Assembly (NCBI GenBank): GCA_900551635.1
Contig: URWQ01000086.1
Location: forward strand, 1 to 6,543
Direction of reading: 5' to 3'
Source: an uncultured Collinsella sp.
GTDB lineage: Bacteria > Actinomycetota > Coriobacteriia > Coriobacteriales > Coriobacteriaceae
Length of the DNA stretch: 6,543 nucleotides
Position 1 is the first letter of the stretch, and every line of letters starts with the position of its first letter. Below the pieces are notes generated by a model. It was not told the origin of the DNA, ran no database searches, and worked only from the letters and a program-made list of their open reading frames with translations. A program made the position numbers and the translations under genes. Of the stretch, positions 1 to 6,543 are shown one piece after another.

Positions 1-1
1 A

Positions 2-373
2 AGCAGCGTTACCCCGATGACGATGGGCGGCAGTGTCAGAATGCGTACCGCAAGATGCAGCAGCGCCTTCCTGTCCGAGACCTTTGGCTTTTGCGGTTCC
101 TTTTTGCTCCTGTGCCTCTACGTGCTGCTGATCTTTTCGACGATTCGCGTCGCCTTTAAGTGCGAGTCGCTGTTTTTGCGTCTTTCGTGTGTGGGCATCG
201 TTGGCATGTGGGCGTTCCAGACTTTCGAAAACATCGGCATGTGCATCGGCATGATGCCGATTACCGGTATTCCGCTACCGTTTATTAGCTTCGGTTCGTC
301 TTCGATGATGATTCAGCTGCTGACGGTGGGTATCGTACAATCCATATGGCGGCATCGTTCGGGCGCCGCGTAA
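2..373 (+). CDS. rodA: RodA/FtsW-type SEDS peptidoglycan glycosyltransferase, 3' end only
   Basis: This is the C-terminal part of a SEDS-family membrane protein, which polymerises peptidoglycan glycan strands from lipid II with a class B penicillin-binding protein partner. The reading frame is open from base 2 to the TAA at 371-373, and the gene begins upstream of the window; the ATG at 17 is internal. Three hydrophobic segments are visible. The diagnostic loop GIPLPFISFGSSS lies at about 266-304, matching the family's GIPLPF(V/I)SYGGSS, with SFGSS replacing SYGGS. AFLSETFGFCGS (65-100) corresponds to the stretch usually read as FAxxxEExGFxG. Upstream of base 65 the expected TDFIF motif is absent in all frames, so a frameshift or sequence error is possible. 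I prefer RodA to FtsW because mre/rodA genes often precede this radical SAM/ribosomal cluster; the sequence alone does not settle it. Confidence 0.8.
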   Translation, partial: SSVTPMTMGGSVRMRTARCSSAFLSETFGFCGSFLLLCLYVLLIFSTIRVAFKCESLFLRLSCVGIVGMWAFQTFENIGMCIGMMPITGIPLPFISFGSSSMMIQLLTVGIVQSIWRHRSGAA

Positions 374-378
374 CCGCT

Positions 379-385
379 GGAGGGG
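379..385 (+). promoter_or_regulatory. Ribosome binding site of the DUF697 gene
   Basis: GGAGGGG lies six bases before the ATG at 392, in the 18-base gap after the rodA stop. It supports that ATG as the true start and fits co-transcription with rodA. Confidence 0.75.
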
Positions 386-391
386 TTTGCT

Positions 392-1321
392 ATGAAAATT
401 CCCGTAGATAAGCTGACCCGCGCTTTTAAGATGGGCGCGTCCGTTAAGAAGGATTCCGATACGCCGGTGCACGTCTCGGTCTATCTGGATTCGTCCGCCT
501 CGCGCTTTCTGGCCGAGACGGTGCGTGACGCCTTTGTGCCGCAGACGACCTCGGGCATTGTGCGCGTCGAGCGTCTGGGGGAGGAGCGAATTGCCCCAAA
601 GACCGATACCGATGTGGTGCTGGTGCTCTCGTGTGGTTCCGACCGCTTGGAGAGTGCCGTGCAGGAGCTCGTGATCGCCGGCGCGCCCGTGTGCGTGCTT
701 GCCGAGTCTGCTGTGGAGGTGCCGTTTATCGAGGAGTCCACGCCCATGCTCGGCGTGGTAGCGGCAACCGATAAGACGTATCTGCTCGAGACGCTTGCCC
801 GCTGGATTCTCGATCGCACCGACAAGGAAACGGCTTTTGCGGCGAACTTTGCCTTCATGCGCATCGCGGCGGCCAACCGCATCATCACCTCGTGTGCGCT
901 CACCAATATGGCGACCGGGGCTTTGGTGTTTTTGCCGGGCGCCGATTATCCCGTTATGGCGCTGGCGCAGGTGGGCATGCTCTTTGAGCTCGCTGCCGTC
1001 TTTGGACGCGGCATTAAGCCCGAGCGCGGCTACGAGGTCGCCGGCGTGCTTGCCGGCGGTCTTGTGATCCGCGCGGTCACCCGCGCGCTCGTCAAGCAGA
1101 CGCCGCATATTGGGTTTGCCGTCAAGGCGCTCACTGCTGCCGCGGGCACCTATGGCATGGGCCGTGCGCTCGTTTCGCTCTACGAGCGCGATGTCGACTA
1201 CAGCCGTGCCAACGAGGTGGTCACTGCCACGTTTTCCCGCGTTCGCGATCTGGTGACTGCGGTCGCGGGCGCTACCCGTCCTATGGCGTCCTATCAGGAC
1301 GCATCAGATCTCGCTGCTTAG
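392..1321 (+). CDS. DUF697 (YcjF-like) protein with a motif-less GTPase-like N-terminus
   Basis: A 309-residue protein of unknown function. The C-terminal half (about residues 160-290) resembles DUF697, a hydrophobic helical domain usually found after a GTPase domain. It has the LPGADYPV segment (181-188), then hydrophobic helices containing EVAGVLAGGLVIRAVTRAL and IGFAVKALTAAAGTYGMGRA. The N-terminal ~150 residues alternate strands and helices (VHVSVYL, TDVVLVLS, APVCVLAES, MLGVVAATD followed by a helix). This order recalls a small GTPase, but there is no P-loop GxxxxGK(S/T), no DxxG and no NKxD. It may be a degenerate GTPase or an unrelated Rossmann-like domain. Other DUF697 proteins are membrane-associated and the helices here are hydrophobic, so a membrane link is plausible. 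It sits 18 bases after rodA and 10 bases before the radical SAM gene. DUF697 assignment is fairly secure; function is not known. Confidence 0.8.
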   Translation: MKIPVDKLTRAFKMGASVKKDSDTPVHVSVYLDSSASRFLAETVRDAFVPQTTSGIVRVERLGEERIAPKTDTDVVLVLSCGSDRLESAVQELVIAGAPVCVLAESAVEVPFIEESTPMLGVVAATDKTYLLETLARWILDRTDKETAFAANFAFMRIAAANRIITSCALTNMATGALVFLPGADYPVMALAQVGMLFELAAVFGRGIKPERGYEVAGVLAGGLVIRAVTRALVKQTPHIGFAVKALTAAAGTYGMGRALVSLYERDVDYSRANEVVTATFSRVRDLVTAVAGATRPMASYQDASDLAA

Positions 1322-1331
1322 GGGTTTTCCG

Positions 1332-3209
1332 TTGCGCGTTGCATACCAAGACTGTTTTCATTTAATTGAGCCGTTGCTCGCCAAGGTCGAGAAGCCGAGC
1401 CGCTATATCGATCACGAGTGGGGCACGCTTTCCAAGGCCGATGCCGACTACCGTTGCTGCCTGATCTACCCGGATGTGTACGAGGTCGGTCTGCCCAACC
1501 AGGGCATCGCCATCCTCTACAACATCCTTAACCAGGCCGAGGGCATCTCCTGCGAGCGCGGCTATGTGCCGTGGCCCGATATGGGTGACGCCATGCGCGA
1601 GGCAGGCATTCCGCTGCTGTCGCTCGAGGGTGCAGCGCCGGTCGCCTCGTTTGATATCGTCGGCCTGCATGTGCCGCACGAGATGGCGGTAACGAACTTC
1701 CTCGAGGCACTCGACCTCGCTGGTATTCCGCTGTTAGCGGCTGACCGCACCGAGGACGACCCCATTATCATCGCCGGCGGCCCCTCGGTGTACAACCCCG
1801 AGCCGTACGCGGCCTTCTTCGATGCCATCCTCATCGGTGAGGGCGAGGAATCGCTGCTCGAGACCTGCCAGCTGCATCGCCGCCTGCGTGACGAAGGGGT
1901 CCCGCGCGCGCAGATTGTCGAGCAGCTTGCATCCATTGCCGGCAACTACGTGCCGTCGCTCTATGAGGTTCGTCACGACGAGCCCTGCTCGCCGCATGGC
2001 TACACCGTGCCGCGTGAGGGCAAGGATGCGCCGACCGTGGTCTACAAGCGCGTCGTCGAGGATTTCGGCGCCACGAATCCGCTGTCGCAGTCGTGCGTGC
2101 CCTATGCGCAGCTGGTTCACGACCGCCTGTCTATCGAGATCCTGCGCGGCTGCGCCCGCGGCTGTCGTTTTTGTCAGGCCGGCATGACGTATCGCCCGGT
2201 GCGCGAGCGCTCGGCCGACCAGATCGTCTCGTCGGTGATTCAGGGTCTGGAAAAGACCGGCTATGACGAGGTGTCGCTGACCTCGCTCTCCACGACCGAC
2301 CACTCCTGCATTCGCGACGTGCTCGGCAGGCTCAACCGTCGCCTGGAGGATACGGGTATTCGCGTGTCTATTCCGTCGCAGCGCCTGGATTCGTTTGGCG
2401 TGGATATGGCCGAGTCGGTCGCCGGTGAAAAGAAGGGCGGCCTGACGTTCGCGCCCGAGGCCGGCAGCCAGCGCATGCGCGACATCATTAACAAGAACGT
2501 GACCGAGGAGGACCTGGACCGTGCGGCCAAGGCGGCCTTCGAGGCCGGCTGGAACCGCATGAAGCTCTACTTTATGATGGGCCTTCCCGGCGAGCGCGAC
2601 GAGGACATCGTGGCCATCGCCAATCTGGCCGATCACGTGCTGGAGCTCGGTCGTTCCGTGGTGCCCAAGGCTCGTCGCGGCTCGATTTCGGTGTCGATCT
2701 CGGTTTCGGTCTTTATCCCCAAGGCTGCCACGCCGTTCCAGTGGTGCCCGCAGCTCGACTACGACGACGTCAAGCGTCGCCAGAAGCTGCTTATCACGAG
2801 CGTTCGCAACCGTGCCGTCCGCGTGCATTACCACGATGCCGAGACCTCGCTCATCGAGGCCGCGCTGTCCCGCGCCGGTCGCGACATGACGCCCGTCATC
2901 ATCGACGCTTGGCGCTCGGGCTCTCGCTTTGACGCCTGGGTAGAGCATTTCTCGCTCGATAACTGGAAGGAGGCTGCTGCCAAAAACGGCATCGACCTCA
3001 ATGAGCTCGTGCACCTGCCCTACGAGTTGGACTGGCGCCTGCCGTGGGAGCACGTGAGCCCCGGCTGCACGCGCGGCTTCCTCGAGCGCGAGTACCGTCG
3101 CTCGCTCGAGGGCGTCACGACTCCCGACTGCACCCGCACGTCGTGCACCGGCTGCGGAATCTGCCCCACGCTCCACGCCAAGAATGTATTGATGGGTGAT
3201 CGCGCATGA
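1332..3209 (+). CDS. TIGR03960-type radical SAM protein with B12-domain-like N-terminus
   Basis: A 625-residue radical SAM enzyme of unknown substrate. Residues ~1-200 resemble a cobalamin-binding domain: D48-V-Y50-E-V-G53 occupies the place of the classic DxHxxG motif with Tyr instead of the cobalt-ligating His, and AGGPSVYNPEP starts at 148. The radical SAM core carries C274-x3-C278-x2-C281 within RGCARGCRFCQAG, which should bind a [4Fe-4S] cluster and SAM. FAPEAGS (373-379) and GLPGE (417-421) follow, as does TPFQW. The C-terminus adds C600-x4-C605-x2-C608-x2-C611, a possible second Fe-S site. The start is TTG, with AGGGG at 1320-1324 seven bases upstream; the protein's LLAKVEKPSRYI segment matches the family N-terminus. 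Its stop overlaps the DUF2344 start, and the two families are usually paired or sometimes fused, so they probably act together. Family assignment is strong; the reaction is unknown. Confidence 0.92.
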   Translation: MRVAYQDCFHLIEPLLAKVEKPSRYIDHEWGTLSKADADYRCCLIYPDVYEVGLPNQGIAILYNILNQAEGISCERGYVPWPDMGDAMREAGIPLLSLEGAAPVASFDIVGLHVPHEMAVTNFLEALDLAGIPLLAADRTEDDPIIIAGGPSVYNPEPYAAFFDAILIGEGEESLLETCQLHRRLRDEGVPRAQIVEQLASIAGNYVPSLYEVRHDEPCSPHGYTVPREGKDAPTVVYKRVVEDFGATNPLSQSCVPYAQLVHDRLSIEILRGCARGCRFCQAGMTYRPVRERSADQIVSSVIQGLEKTGYDEVSLTSLSTTDHSCIRDVLGRLNRRLEDTGIRVSIPSQRLDSFGVDMAESVAGEKKGGLTFAPEAGSQRMRDIINKNVTEEDLDRAAKAAFEAGWNRMKLYFMMGLPGERDEDIVAIANLADHVLELGRSVVPKARRGSISVSISVSVFIPKAATPFQWCPQLDYDDVKRRQKLLITSVRNRAVRVHYHDAETSLIEAALSRAGRDMTPVIIDAWRSGSRFDAWVEHFSLDNWKEAAAKNGIDLNELVHLPYELDWRLPWEHVSPGCTRGFLEREYRRSLEGVTTPDCTRTSCTGCGICPTLHAKNVLMGDRA

Positions 3210-4018
3210 GTGAGCGCCTGACCGATAACCCCTCGCTCTTTAGGCTTCGTGTTCGCTATGGCAAGCGCGATCGCCTTAAGTACCTGGGCCATCTCGAAGT
3301 AATCCATACCATTGAGCGCATCGTGCGCCGTGCGGGGCTTCCCTATGCCGTCACGCAGGGCTTCTCTCCGCACATGCGCGTGGGCTTCTCTTCGGCGTTG
3401 CCGGTTGGTACGTCGTCGACCTGCGAGTGGTATGACCTGTTTATGACCGAGTTCGTGGCGCTCGACGAGGCGTTTGAGCGCCTGTCTGCGGCATCTCCGG
3501 CCGATCTGGCGCCTATCGAGGCGGCGTACATCGACGTGCGCACGCCGGCGTTGACGGCGCAGCTCACGCGCCTGTCGTATCGCATCGACCTGCACTTGGA
3601 TCCCGAGGCGCCCGTAAGCGCCGACGAGGTGCGTCGTGCGATCGACACGTTGCGCGCAGACCATGGCATCGACTACGCGCGCGGCAAAAAGAGCAAGCGC
3701 TTAGATTTGGATCACACGCTCGTGGGCTATGAGCTCACTGCGGGGGAGCGCCCGGACCATTTGGTGCTCACGCTCGACACCCATGCCGACAACGAGGGCT
3801 CCATGCGTCCGGAAATTTTACTTTCTGCGGCTGATGTTTTGTTGCAGGGCTTGACCCCGGGCGTGGATGCACCTATTGTTTCCACCGGTATGCAAGACCT
3901 CGTGACCATCTGCTCCTACGATGTCGAGCGTCAGAATCAAGCATGCGAGGACGACGAGGGCCGACTCGTCAGCCCCATACCTGTGCGAACTTGTGGATTT
4001 GCTCCACATACTCGTTGA
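3206..4018 (+). CDS. DUF2344 (TIGR03936) protein, partner of the radical SAM enzyme
   Basis: A 270-residue protein of the DUF2344 family, which nearly always sits next to TIGR03960 radical SAM proteins; its biochemical role is not known. Family marks are clear near the N-terminus: RLRVRYGKRDRLKYLGHL (13-30), a helix with RRAGLP (41-46), QGFSP (51-55) and ALPVG (64-68). The ATG overlaps the preceding TGA as ATGA, so translation is likely coupled. The last ~25 residues (from about CEDDEGRLVSP onward) do not resemble anything I recognise as core. Their DNA carries an inverted repeat and the -35 box of the rplU promoter, so this tail may be constrained by regulation rather than protein function. 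In many Gram-positives an RNase E/G gene follows here; none is present. Confidence 0.9.
   Translation: MSERLTDNPSLFRLRVRYGKRDRLKYLGHLEVIHTIERIVRRAGLPYAVTQGFSPHMRVGFSSALPVGTSSTCEWYDLFMTEFVALDEAFERLSAASPADLAPIEAAYIDVRTPALTAQLTRLSYRIDLHLDPEAPVSADEVRRAIDTLRADHGIDYARGKKSKRLDLDHTLVGYELTAGERPDHLVLTLDTHADNEGSMRPEILLSAADVLLQGLTPGVDAPIVSTGMQDLVTICSYDVERQNQACEDDEGRLVSPIPVRTCGFAPHTR
3992..4008. repeat. Inverted repeat just upstream of the rplU promoter
   Basis: TGTGGA (3992-3997) and TCCACA (4003-4008) form a perfect 6-base inverted repeat around a five-base centre. It ends six bases before the -35 box and lies inside the DUF2344 coding tail. It could be an operator or a small hairpin in the upstream transcript. 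No T-tract follows, so it is not an intrinsic terminator. A repeat this short could also occur by chance. Confidence 0.35.
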
Positions 4019-4043
4019 CGGGGGTATTATCGCCTGCTACTAT
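4015..4043 (+). promoter_or_regulatory. Sigma-70-type promoter of rplU-rpmA
   Basis: TTGACG (4015-4020, 5 of 6 to TTGACA) and TACTAT (4038-4043, 4 of 6 to TATAAT) are separated by exactly 17 bases. TATATT at 4041-4046 is a closer -10 match but leaves a 20-base spacer. The -35 box overlaps the DUF2344 stop codon (4016-4018). Initiation would fall near 4050, giving a leader of about 35 bases before the rplU ATG. The region is visibly more AT-rich than the flanking genes. No start site has been mapped; this is a prediction from sequence. Confidence 0.7.
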
Positions 4044-4085
4044 ATTCGGCTGTTGCACTAACTGATGCATGAAGGGCAAGTAAAC

Positions 4086-4460
4086 ATGTACGCAATCGTT
4101 AACACGGGCGGCAAGCAGTACAAGGTCGCCACCGACGATGTCATCACCGTCGAGAAGATCGAGGGCAATGAGGGCGACAAGGTCACCCTGCCGGTTATCT
4201 TCCTCAACGATGGTAAGAAGATCGTCACCGATCCCGACAAGCTGGCCAAGGCCAAGGTTACCGCTCAGATCGTTGAGCAGTTCAAGGGCGAGAAGCAGCT
4301 GGTCTTCAAGTTCCACAAGCGCAAGCGCTATCGTCGTCTGAAGGGTCACCGTCAGCAGCTCACCAAGCTGAAGATCGTGAAGGTTCAGGCTACCTCCCGC
4401 GCCAAGAAGGCTGTCAAGGCAGAGGCTGAGGCTGTTGCCGAGGCTCCCGTCGCCGAGTAG
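4086..4460 (+). CDS. rplU: Large-subunit ribosomal protein bL21
   Basis: Encodes L21 (124 residues), a 50S component that binds 23S rRNA. The N-terminus MYAIVNTGGKQYKV is the standard L21 start, so the ATG at 4086 is chosen over the in-frame ATG at 4065. GAAGGG at 4071-4076 is a moderate ribosome binding site nine bases upstream. The basic stretch FKFHKRKRYRRLKGHRQ (about residues 77-93) is the conserved rRNA-binding region. After about residue 103 the protein has an extra alanine/glutamate-rich tail (ending AEAEAVAEAPVAE) not found in the E. coli protein. Codons are strongly biased (nearly all Lys as AAG), as expected for a highly expressed gene. It is the first gene after the predicted promoter and is followed by rpmA after 33 bases. 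Confidence 0.98.
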   Translation: MYAIVNTGGKQYKVATDDVITVEKIEGNEGDKVTLPVIFLNDGKKIVTDPDKLAKAKVTAQIVEQFKGEKQLVFKFHKRKRYRRLKGHRQQLTKLKIVKVQATSRAKKAVKAEAEAVAEAPVAE

Positions 4461-4493
4461 ATTACACTCGTAACGAAAGAGTAGGTATACACA

Positions 4494-4751
4494 ATGGCAC
4501 ACAAAAAAGGACTCGGTTCCTCCCGTAATGGCCGTGACTCCCGCGGTCAGCGCCTTGGCACGAAGCGCTATGCCGGCCAGACGGTAACCACGGGCACGAT
4601 TCTCGTCCGTCAGCACGGCACGCACATCCACCCGGGTGAGAACGTTGGCCGTGGTAAGGACGACACGCTGTTCGCGCTGGTCGACGGTACCGTTGATTTC
4701 CACAAGGGTATCAAGCACAGGGTCAGCGTACGCCCGCTCGCGAACGCGTAA
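4494..4751 (+). CDS. rpmA: Large-subunit ribosomal protein bL27
   Basis: Encodes L27 (85 residues), whose N-terminal tail reaches the peptidyl transferase centre of the 50S subunit. The sequence begins directly with [20 protein letters not shown], the classical form. There is no N-terminal extension of the Firmicutes kind that needs cleavage by the Prp protease, and no prp gene lies between rplU and rpmA, where Firmicutes carry it. The conserved GQ(T)[13 protein letters not shown] and [17 protein letters not shown] segments are intact. A weak ribosome binding site (AGTAGG, 4480-4485) lies eight bases before the ATG. It is co-transcribed with rplU, and a strong terminator follows 25 bases after the stop. 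Confidence 0.98.
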   Translation: MAHKKGLGSSRNGRDSRGQRLGTKRYAGQTVTTGTILVRQHGTHIHPGENVGRGKDDTLFALVDGTVDFHKGIKHRVSVRPLANA

Positions 4752-4776
4752 TTCACCCTTCATAGAGCACATATGT

Positions 4777-4820
4777 GGGAGGCACTTGAGTTTTAGGATT
4801 CAAGGGTCTCCCTCTTTTTT
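4777..4820 (+). terminator. Intrinsic terminator between rpmA and obg
   Basis: Bases 4777-4789 can pair with 4800-4812 over 13 positions, with one G-U pair (4782/4807) and one A-G mismatch (4784/4805). The outer stem is GGGAG/CTCCC and the inner is CTTGA/TCAAG, around a ten-base loop. The T-rich run TCTTTTTT (4813-4820) follows directly. This is a textbook Rho-independent terminator. The obg ribosome binding site starts at the next base, so obg is either read through to or driven by another promoter. Confidence 0.88.
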
Positions 4821-4822
4821 GT

Positions 4823-6303
<1,481 letters not shown>

Positions 6304-6306
6304 GCC

Positions 6307-6543
6307 ATGTCGCTGCGCGGTGGAATCGGTCTGCCCGAGCTTCCTCTAGAGGACGGGCAGGAGTTTAGGCTCGGCATTATGGGTGGCACCTTTGATCCCA
6401 TCCATTACGGGCACCTGGTGACCGCTGAGCAGGCGCGTGAGTCCCTCGACTTGGATGCCGTGCTCTTTATGCCGGCGGGCACGCCTGCCTTTAAGCTCGA
6501 CAAGTCGGTGGCGCCTGCCGAGGACCGTTATGCCATGACGGTC
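6307..6543 (+). CDS. nadD: Nicotinate-nucleotide adenylyltransferase, 5' part
   Basis: NadD transfers AMP from ATP to nicotinate mononucleotide, giving deamido-NAD in NAD biosynthesis. The first 79 codons are present and the gene runs out of the window. The nucleotidyltransferase signature is clear: GIMGGTFDPIHYGHL at residues 23-37, with GGTFDP (26-31) and the HxGH motif H33-Y-G-H36 that contacts ATP phosphates. MPAGTPAFK (about 57-65) and PAEDRYAMT near the edge match the family's PAGxPxxK and SPAEHR/DRYxM segments. The ATG at 6307 puts about 21 residues ahead of the usual N-terminus (family members often begin just before GxxGGTFDP). The ribosome binding site supports this ATG. obg-nadD adjacency is common in Gram-positive bacteria. 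Confidence 0.95.
   Translation, partial: MSLRGGIGLPELPLEDGQEFRLGIMGGTFDPIHYGHLVTAEQARESLDLDAVLFMPAGTPAFKLDKSVAPAEDRYAMTV

Noticed and set aside
275..1108. A 277-codon minus-strand open frame across the rodA end and the DUF697 gene
   Set aside because: Overlaps two real genes, crosses their junction, has no recognisable domain and looks like a shadow of GC-rich codons.
1734..3176. A 480-codon open frame on the minus strand opposite the radical SAM gene
   Set aside because: It lies wholly inside a well-supported gene, its product is rich in Arg, His and Ala without recognisable domains, and the codon bias of a high-GC gene readily leaves the opposite strand open.
3992..4008. Paired DnaA-box-like sequences (TGTGGATTT and TGCTCCACA)
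   Set aside because: Each differs from the consensus at two of nine positions, only one pair is present, and nothing else here suggests an origin.
4025..4030. TATTAT as an alternative -10 box for rplU
   Set aside because: No acceptable -35 box lies 16-18 bases upstream, and it falls in the spacer of a better promoter.
4065..4085. ATG at 4065 as the rplU start, adding seven residues
   Set aside because: L21 proteins begin MYAxxxxGGKQ, which matches the ATG at 4086, and the ribosome binding site (4071-4076) lies between the two.
3969..4772. A 267-codon minus-strand open frame covering rplU and rpmA
   Set aside because: Opposes two certain ribosomal protein genes. Its leucine-rich product is the reverse complement of biased lysine, glutamine and glutamate codons.

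Overview
The window is a high-GC, tightly packed bacterial chromosome segment in which every real gene reads on the + strand. Gene order (rodA end, DUF697 protein, TIGR03960-type radical SAM protein, DUF2344 protein, rplU, rpmA, obg, nadD), codon use, TTG starts and an L27 with no cleavable leader all suggest a Gram-positive actinobacterial lineage. The best guess is Coriobacteriia, such as Collinsella or a relative. That guess rests on recalled neighbourhood patterns, not on a database search.

Layout. Bases 1-373 hold the 3' end of a rodA/ftsW-type SEDS gene; its first ~65 bases do not read as the expected SEDS sequence in any frame. Bases 392-1321 encode a DUF697 (YcjF-like) protein whose N-terminal half resembles a GTPase fold without GTP-binding motifs. 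Bases 1332-3209 encode a radical SAM protein with a B12-domain-like N-terminus, and 3206-4018 its usual partner, a DUF2344 protein, joined by an ATGA overlap. These four genes have gaps of 18, 10 and -4 bases and look like one transcription unit.

A new unit begins at a good sigma-70-type promoter (TTGACG, 17 bases, TACTAT) whose -35 box overlaps the DUF2344 stop codon. It drives rplU (L21, 4086-4460) and rpmA (L27, 4494-4751). A strong intrinsic terminator (4777-4820) follows, and the obg ribosome binding site begins at the base after its T-tract. obg (4837-6303) is then followed after three bases by nadD (6307 to the window end). Obg and nadD therefore probably depend on read-through or on an unseen promoter, which would keep them well below the ribosomal proteins.

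Themes: cell-wall elongation (rodA), ribosome structure and assembly (L21, L27, Obg), NAD synthesis (nadD) and a conserved but poorly understood radical SAM/DUF2344 pair. I see no mobile element, CRISPR array, tRNA or rRNA. This is mostly a conserved housekeeping region. The points worth a second look are the pseudo-GTPase-like DUF697 protein, the missing RNase E/G gene between DUF2344 and rplU, the terminator abutting the obg ribosome binding site, and the odd start of the rodA fragment.
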